A stretch of 64,000 nucleotides of DNA from Paenibacillus sp. JZ16 (GCF_015326965.1 NZ_CP017659.1:7205001-7269000); one strand, 5' to 3'; counted from the first letter of the stretch, positions 8,927 through 19,356 are shown. Program-made: numbers and translations. The notes: a model not told the origin generated them from the sequence alone.

Positions 8927-8980
8927 TATAAAAGTCTGAAGGATTTATCTCAGAGCTAATATTCTGTTGAAGAAACTCGT

Positions 8981-10195
8981 TTAAGATGAAGAGACATTCG
9001 CCCGCAAGCGTCCTTTTTCGTATACATCCTGAAGCAGTCGGGACGGTTGGGTACGAATGGTTGGTTTCGGAAGCACCGTCTCGTAAGGTCCAACGACCAC
9101 AACGTTGCCAGGGGCTCCTTTTACAATCGCTCCATCCTTGATGATCGCTCCCTCGCCAATAATAGCATGCTCGATATGGACACCTTTGCCGATTTTGGCA
9201 TTCGGCATGACCACACTGTCCTTGACGATGGAGTATTTGCCGATCTCCGCACCGCAGAATATAACGGAGCTCTTGGCTTTTCCTTCGAAGGTGCATTGGT
9301 CATGAATCAAGCAGTCCGTGTGTTCCGCATTGCGTGTCCGCGCTGCCGAAAGTTTGGTCTTCCATGCACGGGTATACATGGGCCAATCGGATCTCTCCAG
9401 AACGAGCTCGTTTTGGCTAAGCACATCCATGTGGGCTTCCCAGAGGCTCTCTACGGTGCCCACATCGCGCCAGTAGCCCTGGAAGCGAAACGCAAGCAGC
9501 GACTCTTCTCCGGACAGCATCTTCGGGATGACATCCTTCCCGAAGTCATGGCTGGAGTTTGGATCAGCCGCATCCTCAATGAGGTGCTGCTTCAGATAGT
9601 CCCAACGGAACAAATAAATGCCCATTGAGGCAAGGTTGCTTTGCGGTTCTGCCGGCTTTTCGGCAAATTGGGTGATATTGAGATTGTCATCAACGCTCAT
9701 GACGCCGAACCGGCTGGCGTCTTCCCATGGCACTTCCATCACGGAGATCGTGGCAGGAGCCGCTTGTTTCATGTGAGCTTCAAGCATTTCGCGGTAATCC
9801 ATCTGGTAAATATGGTCCCCGGATAGAATGAGGACGTGTTCGGGATTTTGATCATCGATGTATGGAATGTTTTTATAAATGGCGTCTGCTGTACCCAAGT
9901 ATCCATCTTGGTGTGTACTGTTGGATGGAAGCAGAGCAATGCCTTCGCGTCCTGTATGTGTTAGTCCCCAGGGTTCACCTTCACCGATATGTTCGTGTAA
10001 TGATTCTGCCTCATATTGTGTAAGTACTCCAACCGTATCGATTCCGGAGTTCACACAATTGCTGAGAGGAAAATCGATTATACGATAATGTCCGCCAAAA
10101 GGAACGGCGGGTTTTGCCAGCTTGGACGTAAGGGGAGCTAATCGTTTACCCTCTCCACCGGCCAGAAGCATAGCAATACAGTCTTTTCTCTTCAT
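8981..10195 (-). CDS. glgC: glucose-1-phosphate adenylyltransferase
   Basis: A 404-residue ADP-glucose pyrophosphorylase, which makes ADP-glucose from glucose-1-phosphate and ATP for glycogen synthesis. The nucleotide site is [14 protein letters not shown] (about 9-22), followed by KPAVPFGG, and WYQGTADA is represented by [10 protein letters not shown]. The C-terminal third has left-handed helix hexapeptide repeats ([18 protein letters not shown]). ATG at 10195 has GGGAGGG 7 bases upstream; the longer frame to 10231 is not needed. It is divergent from glgB-glgA. No GlgD-type second subunit lies alongside, so the enzyme may be a homotetramer. Confidence 0.93.
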   Translation of the reverse strand: MKRKDCIAMLLAGGEGKRLAPLTSKLAKPAVPFGGHYRIIDFPLSNCVNSGIDTVGVLTQYEAESLHEHIGEGEPWGLTHTGREGIALLPSNSTHQDGYLGTADAIYKNIPYIDDQNPEHVLILSGDHIYQMDYREMLEAHMKQAAPATISVMEVPWEDASRFGVMSVDDNLNITQFAEKPAEPQSNLASMGIYLFRWDYLKQHLIEDAADPNSSHDFGKDVIPKMLSGEESLLAFRFQGYWRDVGTVESLWEAHMDVLSQNELVLERSDWPMYTRAWKTKLSAARTRNAEHTDCLIHDQCTFEGKAKSSVIFCGAEIGKYSIVKDSVVMPNAKIGKGVHIEHAIIGEGAIIKDGAIVKGAPGNVVVVGPYETVLPKPTIRTQPSRLLQDVYEKGRLRANVSSS

Positions 10196-10390
10196 CACGT
10201 TTCCCTCCCAATGTATTTTCACGTTGTACATTACATAAACGACATTCCCGGGGTTTGAAACGATTATATTGAAAAAGTAAAATGAAAATTACAAAATTAT
10301 TTTTCAGGGACATTTTTTATTTTCAACATGGTTAGAATGGGGTAATAGCACTAATAATATGGATTTTTAAGAAAAAGCGGGTGACGATGA

Positions 10391-12394
10391 TTGAACCAAG
10401 CAGTTAGGGAAGGAAACATGACTCCGGAACAATTGTATTTATTTCATGAAGGAACCTGGTATCACAGTTACCAATGCATGGGCGCACACCGTGCAACTGA
10501 AGATGGAGAAGAAGGCGTGCGGTTTACGGTATGGGCTCCAAATGCAAGGCAGGTGGGTCTTGCCGGAGACTGGAACGGCTGGGACGGTTCCCAAGACACG
10601 TTATATAGGATACCCGATTCGGGAATTTGGAGTCGGTTTTTCCCTGGGATGCAGACTGGAACTTATTACAAATATCATATCACCGGACCGTATGGAGAAA
10701 CGTTCTTGAAGGCCGATCCATACGCGTTTCAAGCCGAAGTTCGACCTGCAACGGCATCGGTTGTGACCGATCTCTCTGGATATCATTGGCAAGATGCTGC
10801 ATGGAAAAGAAAGAACAAATCCCCTTACACCAAGCCGATGAACATATATGAAATGCATTTTGGAACCTGGCGGCAAAAGGCGGACGGCTCGTTCTATACA
10901 TACCGCGAACTGGCTGGCCTACTGATTCCTTACTTGGTGGAGATGTGTTATACCCATGTGGAATTCATGCCCTTGGCTGAGCATCCGTATGACCTTTCAT
11001 GGGGGTATCAGGGAACCGGATTCTTTGCGCTGACCAGCAGATACGGAAGTCCCCATGATTTCATGTATCTTGTTGATCAGCTGCATCAAGCAGGTATCGG
11101 CGTGCTGCTCGACTGGGTGCCCGCACATTTTGCCAAGGATGCCCACGGGCTTCGGCTGTTTGACGGGGCGCCTCTTTATGAGTACGCAGATCCGCAAAAA
11201 GCAGAGAAACCGGGCTGGGGAACACTGTCTTTCGATTATGCCAAGCCAGAGGTGATTTCATTCCTCATCTCCAATGCCTTATTTTGGATGGATATGTATC
11301 ATATTGATGGTCTTCGTGTTGACGCCGTGACAAGCATGATCCGGCTGGATTTTGAAAAGCGAGAAGGTCAGTACAGCCTTAATGCGCATGGTGGGGTGGA
11401 AAATCTTGAAGCGATATCCTTTCTGCAGGAATTGAATAAAGCCGTGTTTCGGTATTACCCGAATGCCTTGATGATGGCCGAGGAATCCAGCGCATGGGCA
11501 GGGGTTACCGCACCCGTGCACGAGGGAGGTCTCGGGTTTAATTACAAATGGAATATGGGCTGGATGAATGACACGCTGTCCTATGTGGAGCAAGAATTCG
11601 ATCAGCGGCCTACCCATCATAATTTACTAACATTTCCCATTTGTTATGCCTATTCAGAGAATTTTACATTACCGCTGTCCCACGATGAAGTAGTTCATGG
11701 GAAGAAATCACTGCTTAATAAAATGCCGGGGAGTTATGAACAGAAGTTTGCGGGCCTCCGGATTTTGCTCGGATATCAGATCACCCAGCCCGGCAAGAAG
11801 CTGCTGTTTATGGGGGGCGAGTTCGGCCAGTTCATTGAATGGAAGGATCAGGAGCAGCTGGATTGGCTGCTGCTGGACTACGAAAGCCACCGGAAGCAGC
11901 TGGCTTATACGTCAGCGTTAAACCGCATGTATGTGGAGGAGAAGGCGCTATGGGAGCAGGATCACAGATGGGAAGGCTTTGAGTGGCTTAGCGCCGATGA
12001 TCATGAGCAAAGTGTCCTATCGTACATGAGAGTGGGCGCAAAACCTGGTGATACACTGATCATCGTCATTAATTTTCAGCCCCGGGCATATGACCAATAT
12101 CGGATCGGCTTACCGAGATCGGGGCAGTACGTGGAAATATTGAATTCCGATCACACCGATTATGGCGGCTCCGGACTGGTCAATAACGAAGTCATGAAAG
12201 CGGAGAAAATGGTCTGGCATGGCCAAACATACAGCCTGGAGATCAAGCTGCCTCCGCTGAGTATGGTGGTATTAAAGAAAAAGCCGCGTTCCAGAAAGCC
12301 GCGGGCTCAAGAGGACGTTTCACTGAAGGCGGCAAAAGTAAAAGAAAAGACGGCACGAAAAACCAAGCGAAATCAAAGGGGGAAGCAGGATTGA
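10391..12394 (+). CDS. glgB: 1,4-alpha-glucan branching enzyme
   Basis: A 667-residue GH13 branching enzyme that forms alpha-1,6 branches in glycogen. An N-terminal CBM48 module (VRFTVWAPNARQVGLAGDWNGW) precedes the barrel. Catalytic regions are GLRVDAVTSMI (nucleophile Asp), MMAEESSAW (acid Glu) and LPLSHDEVVHGKKSL. The last 40 or so residues form a very basic Lys/Arg/Ala tail that is not part of the usual fold. Start could be TTG at 10391 (GGGTGA upstream) or ATG at 10418 (GGGAAGG upstream). It overlaps glgA by four bases. Confidence 0.93.
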   Translation: MNQAVREGNMTPEQLYLFHEGTWYHSYQCMGAHRATEDGEEGVRFTVWAPNARQVGLAGDWNGWDGSQDTLYRIPDSGIWSRFFPGMQTGTYYKYHITGPYGETFLKADPYAFQAEVRPATASVVTDLSGYHWQDAAWKRKNKSPYTKPMNIYEMHFGTWRQKADGSFYTYRELAGLLIPYLVEMCYTHVEFMPLAEHPYDLSWGYQGTGFFALTSRYGSPHDFMYLVDQLHQAGIGVLLDWVPAHFAKDAHGLRLFDGAPLYEYADPQKAEKPGWGTLSFDYAKPEVISFLISNALFWMDMYHIDGLRVDAVTSMIRLDFEKREGQYSLNAHGGVENLEAISFLQELNKAVFRYYPNALMMAEESSAWAGVTAPVHEGGLGFNYKWNMGWMNDTLSYVEQEFDQRPTHHNLLTFPICYAYSENFTLPLSHDEVVHGKKSLLNKMPGSYEQKFAGLRILLGYQITQPGKKLLFMGGEFGQFIEWKDQEQLDWLLLDYESHRKQLAYTSALNRMYVEEKALWEQDHRWEGFEWLSADDHEQSVLSYMRVGAKPGDTLIIVINFQPRAYDQYRIGLPRSGQYVEILNSDHTDYGGSGLVNNEVMKAEKMVWHGQTYSLEIKLPPLSMVVLKKKPRSRKPRAQEDVSLKAAKVKEKTARKTKRNQRGKQD

Positions 12395-13830
12395 AATTGT
12401 TATTTGCAGCCTCAGAGTGTGGACCGTACATCAAAACAGGCGGATTGGCGGATGTGATCGCTGCTTTGCCTAAATCCCTTCATGGCATGGGCGAGGATAT
12501 TCGGGTGGTTCTGCCCAAATATCGGGGAATTCCTGAGGACTACCGGGAGCGCATGGCGCATGTAGGGGAAACCCGGGTTCGGGTAGGCTGGCGCGAGCAG
12601 TATTGCGGCATCGAGTCCCTGGTTGAGGGCGGGGTCACGATCTATTTCATAGATAATGAATATTATTTTGGCCGCGACGGCATTTACGGCTACATGGACG
12701 ATGGCGAACGCTTTTCGTTCTTCAACCGTGCCGTCCTTGAGCTATTGCCGGTTATCGACTTTCAGCCGGACGTGCTTCACTGCCATGATTGGCATACGGC
12801 CATGATTCCGCTTCTCCTTGAAGATGTCTACCGTCATGATCCCTACTATGCGGGAATACGAACCGTATTTACAATCCACAATTTGTTGTATCAAGGTGTG
12901 TTTCCGTACGAGGTGCTGGTCGATCTGCTTGGAATCCACAGCCGCCATTTTACAGCGGAAGGCGTGGAATATTACGGAAACGTAAATTTCATGAAAGCGG
13001 GCATCGTCTATGCAGACCATGTAACGACGGTAAGCCCGACTTATGCCTCGGAGATTCAGACCGGTTATTACGGATACGGCCTCGACGGGCTTTTGTCAGC
13101 CCAAGGTTCGAGATTAAGCGGTATCGTGAATGGCATTGATACCAAGAGCTACAACCCGGCGACCGATTCGCATATCGCGATGAAGTACCGGAGCGGTCTG
13201 AATAAAAAAACGCAGAACAAAATTGCCTTGCAGGAAGAGTTGAATCTTCCCGTGGCACCGCATATTCCGTTGATGTCCATGGTGACGCGGCTGGTCGATT
13301 CGAAGGGACTCGATCTGGTCATTCGGATTCTGGATGAGCTGCTCTACTACGATGAGATTCAATTTGTTGTCCTGGGAACGGGGGACCCTTCTTATGAACA
13401 TTGGTTCCGGGAAGCGGCGAATCGGTATCCCAATAAAATGTCGGCCCAGATTCGCTTTAATGAACCGTTATCTCGGCGCTTCTACGCTGGCAGCGACCTG
13501 TTCCTGATGCCTTCCAAATTTGAACCGTGCGGTATCAGCCAACTCATCGCCATGCGGTACGGCAGTGTGCCGATTGTCCGCGAAACAGGCGGACTGAATG
13601 ATACAGTTCATGCATACAACGAATATACGGGGGAAGGGAACGGATTCTCCTTTAAGGATTACAATGCGCATGATATGATGAACACGATCCGGCGCGCGAC
13701 CGCTATTTACCGCCAGCCTGAGCACTGGCGTAAAGTGAGCAAGAATGCGTTGGGCGGAGATTACAGCTGGAACGTTTCGGCCAAGGAATATCAGGAGATC
13801 TACCAGCAAATCACCAAATCTCATGCTTAA
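12391..13830 (+). CDS. glgA: glycogen synthase
   Basis: A 479-residue GT5 glycosyltransferase that adds glucose from ADP-glucose to the glycogen chain. The substrate loop is KTGGLADV at residues 15-22, the N-terminal domain has DVLHCHDWHT, the second domain has MVTRLVDSKGLDL, and the C-terminal nucleotide-sugar site is FEPCGISQLIAMRYGSVPIVRETGGL with the retaining-enzyme Glu. TTG start overlaps the glgB stop (TTGA), with AAAGGGGGA upstream, so the two are translationally coupled. With glgC this completes the bacterial glycogen-building set; no glycogen phosphorylase is in the window. Confidence 0.94.
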   Translation: MKLLFAASECGPYIKTGGLADVIAALPKSLHGMGEDIRVVLPKYRGIPEDYRERMAHVGETRVRVGWREQYCGIESLVEGGVTIYFIDNEYYFGRDGIYGYMDDGERFSFFNRAVLELLPVIDFQPDVLHCHDWHTAMIPLLLEDVYRHDPYYAGIRTVFTIHNLLYQGVFPYEVLVDLLGIHSRHFTAEGVEYYGNVNFMKAGIVYADHVTTVSPTYASEIQTGYYGYGLDGLLSAQGSRLSGIVNGIDTKSYNPATDSHIAMKYRSGLNKKTQNKIALQEELNLPVAPHIPLMSMVTRLVDSKGLDLVIRILDELLYYDEIQFVVLGTGDPSYEHWFREAANRYPNKMSAQIRFNEPLSRRFYAGSDLFLMPSKFEPCGISQLIAMRYGSVPIVRETGGLNDTVHAYNEYTGEGNGFSFKDYNAHDMMNTIRRATAIYRQPEHWRKVSKNALGGDYSWNVSAKEYQEIYQQITKSHA

Positions 13831-13847
13831 AAACGGCAACAAGACAC

Positions 13848-13892
13848 AGGGGTGCAAGGATAGCTGAATAACGCTGCTATCCTTGCACCCCT
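13848..13892 (+). terminator. strong hairpin after glgA, no T-tract
   Basis: A perfect 17-base stem (13848-13864 with 13876-13892) around an 11-base loop. It lacks a run of T on either side, so it may stabilise the glgBA transcript or act as a weak bidirectional terminator between convergent genes. Confidence 0.6.
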
Positions 13893-13949
13893 ATGTTCGT
13901 TAAAGCCTGGTATGGATTTTACGGTGTCAGTGGTTTACATAAGATGGGT

Positions 13950-15701
13950 TTACGAATGTTTCAATTGCCGGCATAAAATTCGATACGAGTATGGTTCTAA
14001 ATCGATATGCATCGTACCGTTTACCGGTTTTACGGGATCCTTCGTCTCGGCATCAATCCAATCGGTCGTGACAATAGGATGCGAGATGGTCCGCTTCGAG
14101 TCGCTGTTGTTCATCCAGACGATAAAATGCATGGTCTCGTCCGCACGCTCGTACACAATGCAAGGATCATGGAGATTCGCTTGCAGGAAGCGGAAGCGTC
14201 CCTGTCTCAGCGCCTTATGCTTTTTCCGAAGCGCGATCATCCCTTGATAAAACTTATAGAGCTCTTGATTTCGTTTCTTAGGATCCCATTCCATGCATTT
14301 GCGGCAGTCGGGATCTCCGTCCCCTGTCAATCCGATTTCGTCGCCATAAAAGATGCACGGCGTTCCCATGAATGTAAACAGAAATACAACCGTGAGTTTC
14401 ATGCGCCGGATATCTCCACCCACACGGGTAAGCAGCCGCGGCGTATCGTGGCTGCACAGCAGATTAAAGACCACTTCGTTGGTCTGCTGCGGATATCGCA
14501 TCAGGATCGAACCGATGCGGTTGGCAAACGTGAGCCCGTCCATGTTGCCATTGAAGAATTCCAGGACCTTATCGGCAAAAGGATAATTCATCACGGAATC
14601 AAACTGGTCACCCTGCAGCCAGATTAAGGAGTCCGACCACACCTCGCCCACGATATAAGCTTCAGGGTTGGCTTTCTTGACTACCTGTCTGAAATCCCGC
14701 CAAAAATGATGGTCAATTTCATTGGCAACGTCCAGACGCCAGCCGTCGAGATTGATTTCCTTGATCCAATATTCGGCTACACCCAGCAAATACGCCTTCA
14801 CTTCAGGATTGGCGGTATTGAATTTCGGCATATTTCCGAAAAAGCCGAAGGTGTCATAGCTGGGAATGCCATCCTTGACCTCGCATGGAAACTGGTTCAC
14901 ATGAAACCATTCGGCATATCTGGATTTTTCCCCGTGCTTCAGCACGTCCTGAAAGGGAGGAAACTCCTCGCTGCAGTGATTGAATACCGCATCGAGAATC
15001 ACTCGAATGCCTTTTGCGTGGCAAGAATCTACTACTTTTTTCAGCAACTCATTATCGCCAAAGTGCGGATCCACCTGTTTATAATCAACCGTGTCATATT
15101 TATGATTGGAGGGGGAGAGGAAAAGCGGAGTAAAATAAATGGCGTTTATACCCAGATCAACGAGATCATCCAAATGATCCAGCACGCCCTGCAGATCACC
15201 GCCGAAGAAATTATCCACCTCCGGCTTGCCGCCCCAGACCTCGGTTTCTTCAGGATTGGTGGCGGGGTTTCCGTTAGCAAAGCGTTCCGTCATAATTTGA
15301 TAAAACACGGCTTCTTTGGCCCATTCCGGTACTTTGAATACATCGATCTCATGTATGTACGGAAATTCAAAGTAACCTGCAGGCGGATAAGGATAGTCCC
15401 ATCCAATCCCGCTGTCCACCATATATACCGTCTCATCTCCGGCATGAATCCGAAAGCCGTAGGACAGTCTTTTGTATTTCGGCCTGACTCCGCATTCCCA
15501 GTAATCAAACATGTCATCCGAGGCGGCCTTTTCCATGGTGATCTCGAAGTACGTACGGTCCCAATCGTATTTGTCGCCGGTCATGGCAACAACAGAATCA
15601 ATGTCGTTTTTCTTGGTTCGGATCCGAAGATGAATGGTTTTTGTATCATATGCATAAGCCCATTTATCTCTTGGAACATGATACAGTGCTTCTAACAGCA
15701 T
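13950..15701 (-). CDS. GH13 neopullulanase/cyclomaltodextrinase-type enzyme
   Basis: About 583 residues. The N-terminal domain of about 125 residues is of the CBM34 type seen in cyclomaltodextrinases and neopullulanases (MLLEALYHVPRDKWAYAYD). The barrel has VILDAVFNHCSEEF, GWRLDVANEID (nucleophile Asp), IVGEVWSD (acid Glu) and LLCSHDTPRLL (third Asp). No signal peptide is seen, so it should act in the cytosol on maltodextrins or cyclodextrins. ATG at 15701 has AGGAGGTG directly upstream. Its place beside the glycogen genes suggests a role in alpha-glucan breakdown; its exact specificity is open. Confidence 0.88.
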   Translation of the reverse strand: MLLEALYHVPRDKWAYAYDTKTIHLRIRTKKNDIDSVVAMTGDKYDWDRTYFEITMEKAASDDMFDYWECGVRPKYKRLSYGFRIHAGDETVYMVDSGIGWDYPYPPAGYFEFPYIHEIDVFKVPEWAKEAVFYQIMTERFANGNPATNPEETEVWGGKPEVDNFFGGDLQGVLDHLDDLVDLGINAIYFTPLFLSPSNHKYDTVDYKQVDPHFGDNELLKKVVDSCHAKGIRVILDAVFNHCSEEFPPFQDVLKHGEKSRYAEWFHVNQFPCEVKDGIPSYDTFGFFGNMPKFNTANPEVKAYLLGVAEYWIKEINLDGWRLDVANEIDHHFWRDFRQVVKKANPEAYIVGEVWSDSLIWLQGDQFDSVMNYPFADKVLEFFNGNMDGLTFANRIGSILMRYPQQTNEVVFNLLCSHDTPRLLTRVGGDIRRMKLTVVFLFTFMGTPCIFYGDEIGLTGDGDPDCRKCMEWDPKKRNQELYKFYQGMIALRKKHKALRQGRFRFLQANLHDPCIVYERADETMHFIVWMNNSDSKRTISHPIVTTDWIDAETKDPVKPVNGTMHIDLEPYSYRILCRQLKHS

Positions 15702-16164
15702 GGTTACACCTCCTATATGAGTAAAGCTATAGCTAATTAATAACCAACTGCTGGCTTGCATGAATCATGGAGTGAAAGAGACAGTCCGGGAACCGTTCAT
15801 TTATCATGTGCCGGATTTCATACGCTATTATAAGATGGGAAGGGAACGGATAGATTATGCATCATTAAAAAGGAGTTTGCCCTAGATCCTCTTATCACCT
15901 AATGGGTAATGCTGAAGGCCTGTATTTACATTAATATGAAGGAAGAAATGTATGGCCCTCTACTGGCTATATGGGCAAAGTATTATCCACAAAATGGCTA
16001 TCTACTGATTTTACCCCCTAATTTATTTGTTTAAATGATTAAAGGAATGAAGAGTTACATAATCCTATGTGTATGATGAATTGACCATTGTATTAAAATA
16101 ATGAAACAAACGCAATTAGTAAGGCTTATTAAGTATGATGATCATAAGAGCCGATGAATTTTCA
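15702..16164. other. gene-free AT-rich intergenic region
   Basis: About 460 bases between divergent genes. A TATAAT-like element for the GH13 gene is present on the minus strand near 15830, with a poor -35. I saw no convincing ORF, repeat or RNA element here. Confidence 0.5.
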
Positions 16165-16193
16165 TTGCATATTCATGCATCCTGTTTTATAAT
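16165..16193 (+). promoter_or_regulatory. sigma-A-type promoter of the amino-acid transporter
   Basis: TTGCAT at 16165-16170, 17-base spacer, TATAAT at 16188-16193. The predicted leader is only about 55 bases, which leaves no room for a riboswitch. Confidence 0.75.
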
Positions 16194-16255
16194 GACTCAG
16201 TTGCATTTTTCTATGATTGAATCTATACGTAACAGTTAGGGGAGAAACGAGACAT

Positions 16256-17698
16256 ATGAAACGTAAATTTACAGCGTGGATGACCCTGTTCATGGTGGTT
16301 GTGCTGTCTTTTGGCAGTATCGTCCATGCGGAGGGTGAGAAGAAAACGGTGATTCTCGGTACGAGTGCCGATTATGCACCTTATGAGTTCCATAAAACGA
16401 TAGATGGCGTGGATACCATCGTCGGATTTGACATCGACATCGCGAAGGAAATCGCCAAGGATCTTGGCGCCGAGCTCATTATTAAGGACACCTCCTTTGA
16501 TGCACTCTTGCCAGAGCTGACGAGCGGACGCGTGGATTTCGTCATATCGGGCATGAATCCGACGGAAGAACGCCGAAAAAGCATCGATTTTTCCGAGCCT
16601 TATTATGCAGCGGAACAATCGGTCGTCGTCCGTAAGGAAGATGCGCTAAAGTTCAACACGCTTGAAAGCCTGGAGGGAGCTCGGATCGGGGTTCAGAAAA
16701 GCTCCATTCAGGAGTCCATTGCAAAAACAATCCCGAAAGCCAATGTGATATCACTGGATAAAATCCCGGACCTGCTGCTGCAGCTGGAATCTGAACGCGT
16801 GGATGTTGTCCTCGCCGAGTATCCGATCGCAAAGACCAATATGAATGAAGCAACGATGGCGATCACGGACGCTAAACCGACGGCTGAGAACGACGCCTAT
16901 GCCATCGGGGTTCGTAAAGGGAACGAAGAGCTGCTGAAGAGCATTAATGCTACACTTGAGCGCTTGAAGGAGAATGACCAGATCCAGAAATTTGTCGACG
17001 AGGCCAGTGACCTGGCTGCAGGTCGTAAGGCAGAGAATCTGAACACATTTGAATTCTTTTGGAAATATCGCGATTATTATGCCAAGGGCATCCAGTTTAC
17101 GCTGCTTATTTCGGCACTTGGTGTATTCTTCGGATTCATTCTCGGTCTGATTATCGCTTTAATGCGGATGTCGGGTGTCAAAATCCTTAAGTTTTTGGCT
17201 ACCGCTTATATCGAGATCATCCGCGGTACCCCGATGCTGGTGCAGTTGTTTATTATTCATTACAGTTTGGCGGCGTTCGATATTAAATTCTCACCGATAC
17301 AGTCGGGTATTTTGACGCTTTCTATCAACAGTGCGGCATATCTGGCTGAAATATTCCGTGCCGGCATTCAAGGCGTGGACCGCGGTCAATTGGAGGCCGC
17401 ACGTTCCCTCGGAATGACCAAGGGCAAAGCGATGCGCCACATTATATTGCCGCAGGCGTTAAAAGGCGTTTTGCCTGCCATCGGTAATGAGTTTGTTGTC
17501 ATCATTAAGGAATCCTCCATCGTCTCCTTTATCGGTGTGGTGGATATTATGTATCAAGCCCAGATTTTGCGCGGCATGACCTTTGCGGCATTAAATCCGC
17601 TGCTTGTGGCTGCCCTGATCTACTTTATACTGACATTCGTTCTTTCGAAGCTTCTGGGTGTCTGGGAAAGGAAGTTGAGTGCAAGTGATAACCGTTAA
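16256..17698 (+). CDS. amino-acid ABC transporter, fused substrate-binding protein and permease
   Basis: 480 residues. A signal segment (about 1-24, ending VHAEG) leads into a type-3 solute-binding domain ([64 protein letters not shown]). From about residue 270 a His/Glu/Gln/Arg/opine-type permease follows, with [17 protein letters not shown] and the ATPase-docking loop [29 protein letters not shown]. Such fusions are known from GlnP of lactic acid bacteria. ATG at 16256 has AGGGGAG upstream, and the upstream in-frame ATG at 16217 lacks a signal. The substrate is probably a polar amino acid, most likely glutamine, glutamate or arginine. Confidence 0.9.
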   Translation: MKRKFTAWMTLFMVVVLSFGSIVHAEGEKKTVILGTSADYAPYEFHKTIDGVDTIVGFDIDIAKEIAKDLGAELIIKDTSFDALLPELTSGRVDFVISGMNPTEERRKSIDFSEPYYAAEQSVVVRKEDALKFNTLESLEGARIGVQKSSIQESIAKTIPKANVISLDKIPDLLLQLESERVDVVLAEYPIAKTNMNEATMAITDAKPTAENDAYAIGVRKGNEELLKSINATLERLKENDQIQKFVDEASDLAAGRKAENLNTFEFFWKYRDYYAKGIQFTLLISALGVFFGFILGLIIALMRMSGVKILKFLATAYIEIIRGTPMLVQLFIIHYSLAAFDIKFSPIQSGILTLSINSAAYLAEIFRAGIQGVDRGQLEAARSLGMTKGKAMRHIILPQALKGVLPAIGNEFVVIIKESSIVSFIGVVDIMYQAQILRGMTFAALNPLLVAALIYFILTFVLSKLLGVWERKLSASDNR

Positions 17699-18407
17699 GG
17701 ATCTTCATAAATCATTTGGCAAGCTGGAAATATTGAAGGGCATTAACATCGAGATTGCAAAAGGAGAAGTGGTGGTTGTCATCGGACCGAGCGGCTCCGG
17801 AAAAAGCACCTTTTTACGCTGTCTCAATTTGCTTGAAGTGCCGACCAGCGGCGAAATTTCGTTCGAGGGTGAGCTGATCACCGCCAAGAATCACAATATC
17901 AATGCTACCCGCGAGAAAATGGGCATGGTGTTTCAGCAGTTTAACCTGTTTCCTCACAAGAAGGTCATCGAGAATATTACGCTTGCTCCTATTCAGGTGA
18001 AGGGGGTCTCGGCGAAGGAAGCCGAGGCTACTGCAGACGAGCTGCTGAAGTCGGTGGGGCTGCAGGATAAGAAGGAGTCTTATCCTTCCCAGCTGTCCGG
18101 TGGACAGAAGCAGAGAATCGCCATAGCGCGAGCACTCGCGATGCAGCCGCATGTCATGCTGTTTGACGAACCAACCTCCGCACTGGACCCGGAGATGGTG
18201 GGTGAGGTATTGGAGGTAATGAAGAAGCTTGCCGATGGCGGGATGACGATGGTCATCGTCACCCATGAGATGGGCTTCGCCCGGGAAGTGGGAGATCGGA
18301 TCCTGTTCATGGATGGCGGTAAAATCGTAGAGGAAGGTACGCCGGACCAGCTGTTTGGCAATCCGACCCATCCTCGTACGAAAGAGTTTTTAAGTAAGGT
18401 TTTGTAA
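17679..18407 (+). CDS. amino-acid ABC transporter ATP-binding protein
   Basis: A 242-residue GlnQ/HisP-type ATPase. Walker [10 protein letters not shown] (about 32-40), Q-loop [11 protein letters not shown], signature LSGGQKQR, Walker [14 protein letters not shown], switch His in [14 protein letters not shown] start lies inside the end of the permease gene, a 20-base overlap, so the two products are made together. It energises the fused binding-protein/permease upstream. A terminator follows. Confidence 0.93.
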   Translation: MQVITVKDLHKSFGKLEILKGINIEIAKGEVVVVIGPSGSGKSTFLRCLNLLEVPTSGEISFEGELITAKNHNINATREKMGMVFQQFNLFPHKKVIENITLAPIQVKGVSAKEAEATADELLKSVGLQDKKESYPSQLSGGQKQRIAIARALAMQPHVMLFDEPTSALDPEMVGEVLEVMKKLADGGMTMVIVTHEMGFAREVGDRILFMDGGKIVEEGTPDQLFGNPTHPRTKEFLSKVL

Positions 18408-18433
18408 CTTTTATATCTACATTGCATCAGACG

Positions 18434-18480
18434 AAAACAGCGCTATACCTGATTGTTTCAGGAATTGTCGCTGTTTTTGT
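18434..18480 (+). terminator. rho-independent terminator
   Basis: AAAACAGCG pairs with CGCTGTTTT around an inner CCTGA/TCAGG hairpin, then a T-run. Confidence 0.75.
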
Positions 18481-18490
18481 TTGCGTATTG

Positions 18491-18573
18491 GTAACAATTG
18501 CTTGCAGTATAGGTTACAAAATTGTGATATATTCATGTTCGTTGACATACTACATCCGATTTACCAAGTTACA
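18491..18573 (+). promoter_or_regulatory. repeated GTAACA/GTTACA hexamers before a 3D-domain gene
   Basis: GTAACA (18491), GTTACA (18513) and GTTACA (18568) all fit DTWACA, the reverse complement of the WalR half-site TGTWAH. The first two are 22 bases apart, twice the 11-base WalR repeat, with a poor middle site. A TTGACA lies at 18542. WalR control of YocH-like genes is known; here it is an inference. Confidence 0.35.
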
Positions 18574-18592
18574 TATAAGGAGGCATCTTTAG

Positions 18593-19318
18593 ATGTTACA
18601 ACAAATGAAAGCATGGACTAAACATCGTGGACTCAACCATAAGATCGCTGGAAAAACAGCAAAATGGTTTACCATTACAGCCGTTGCGCTAGGCATGACT
18701 TTTGCCGGAGGCGGCTTGCAAGCCCATGCAAGCTCCGTACACGTAGCGAAGAACGGCGATACCTTCTATTATTTGTCCAAACAGTACGGCGTTAATATGG
18801 ACAAGCTGATGAAAGCCAATCCGAAAATTAAAGCAACGAATATATACTCTGGTCTGAAAATCACCATTCCCGGCTCGGTATCGATGAACGCGACAGCGTC
18901 TGCTGCACCCATCGCTCCAGGCGCTTCCGGGTTTACGCCTAGCTTGAGCGTTTCCCCTGAGAAGAATGTAGTGGAAGCATGGGGCAAGACATTTAATTAC
19001 AGCAAAACATTGTCCGTCAAAGCAACCGCATATTCTGCTGCTGCAAGCGAGAACGGCAAATGGGGCGCTGTTGATTACTTCGGAAATTCCCTTGAGCTTG
19101 GTACGATTGCTGTCGACCCAAAAATCATTCCGCTCGGCACCAAGGTGCTTGTTACAGGGCATGAGCATCCAGGTCTGCCGAAAAAGGCATTTGTGGCAGA
19201 AGCACGTGATATCGGCGGGGCTATTAAAGGGAATAAGATTGATATCTTCATCCCGGGTTCCCAATCGTCCGTGAAGCAATTCGGCATCCAGGATATCAAA
19301 TTGTTCATTATCGAATAA
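18593..19318 (+). CDS. secreted LysM and 3D-domain cell-wall protein
   Basis: 241 residues. A signal peptide (about 20-46, ending QAHASS) is followed by one LysM module (VAKNGDTFYYLSKQYGVNMDKLMKANP..GLKITIP, about 49-92) that binds peptidoglycan. After a Ser/Ala linker comes a 3D domain: TAYSAAASENGKWGAVD, LGTIAVDPKIIPLGTKVLV and ARDIGGAIKGNKIDIFI, with the three conserved Asp. The layout matches YocH of B. subtilis, a predicted lytic enzyme of the RpfB/MltA-like fold. AAGGAGG lies 9-10 bases before the ATG. It stands alone between terminators. Confidence 0.88.
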   Translation: MLQQMKAWTKHRGLNHKIAGKTAKWFTITAVALGMTFAGGGLQAHASSVHVAKNGDTFYYLSKQYGVNMDKLMKANPKIKATNIYSGLKITIPGSVSMNATASAAPIAPGASGFTPSLSVSPEKNVVEAWGKTFNYSKTLSVKATAYSAAASENGKWGAVDYFGNSLELGTIAVDPKIIPLGTKVLVTGHEHPGLPKKAFVAEARDIGGAIKGNKIDIFIPGSQSSVKQFGIQDIKLFIIE

Positions 19319-19356
19319 TTCAATCCATCATCATCGAAAAACAATTTTAATATGGT

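Noticed and set aside
14706..15695. A 329-codon open frame on the plus strand.
   Set aside because: It is the shadow of the GH13 gene on the minus strand, which has full catalytic motifs and a good ribosome site; the shadow has no recognisable domain.
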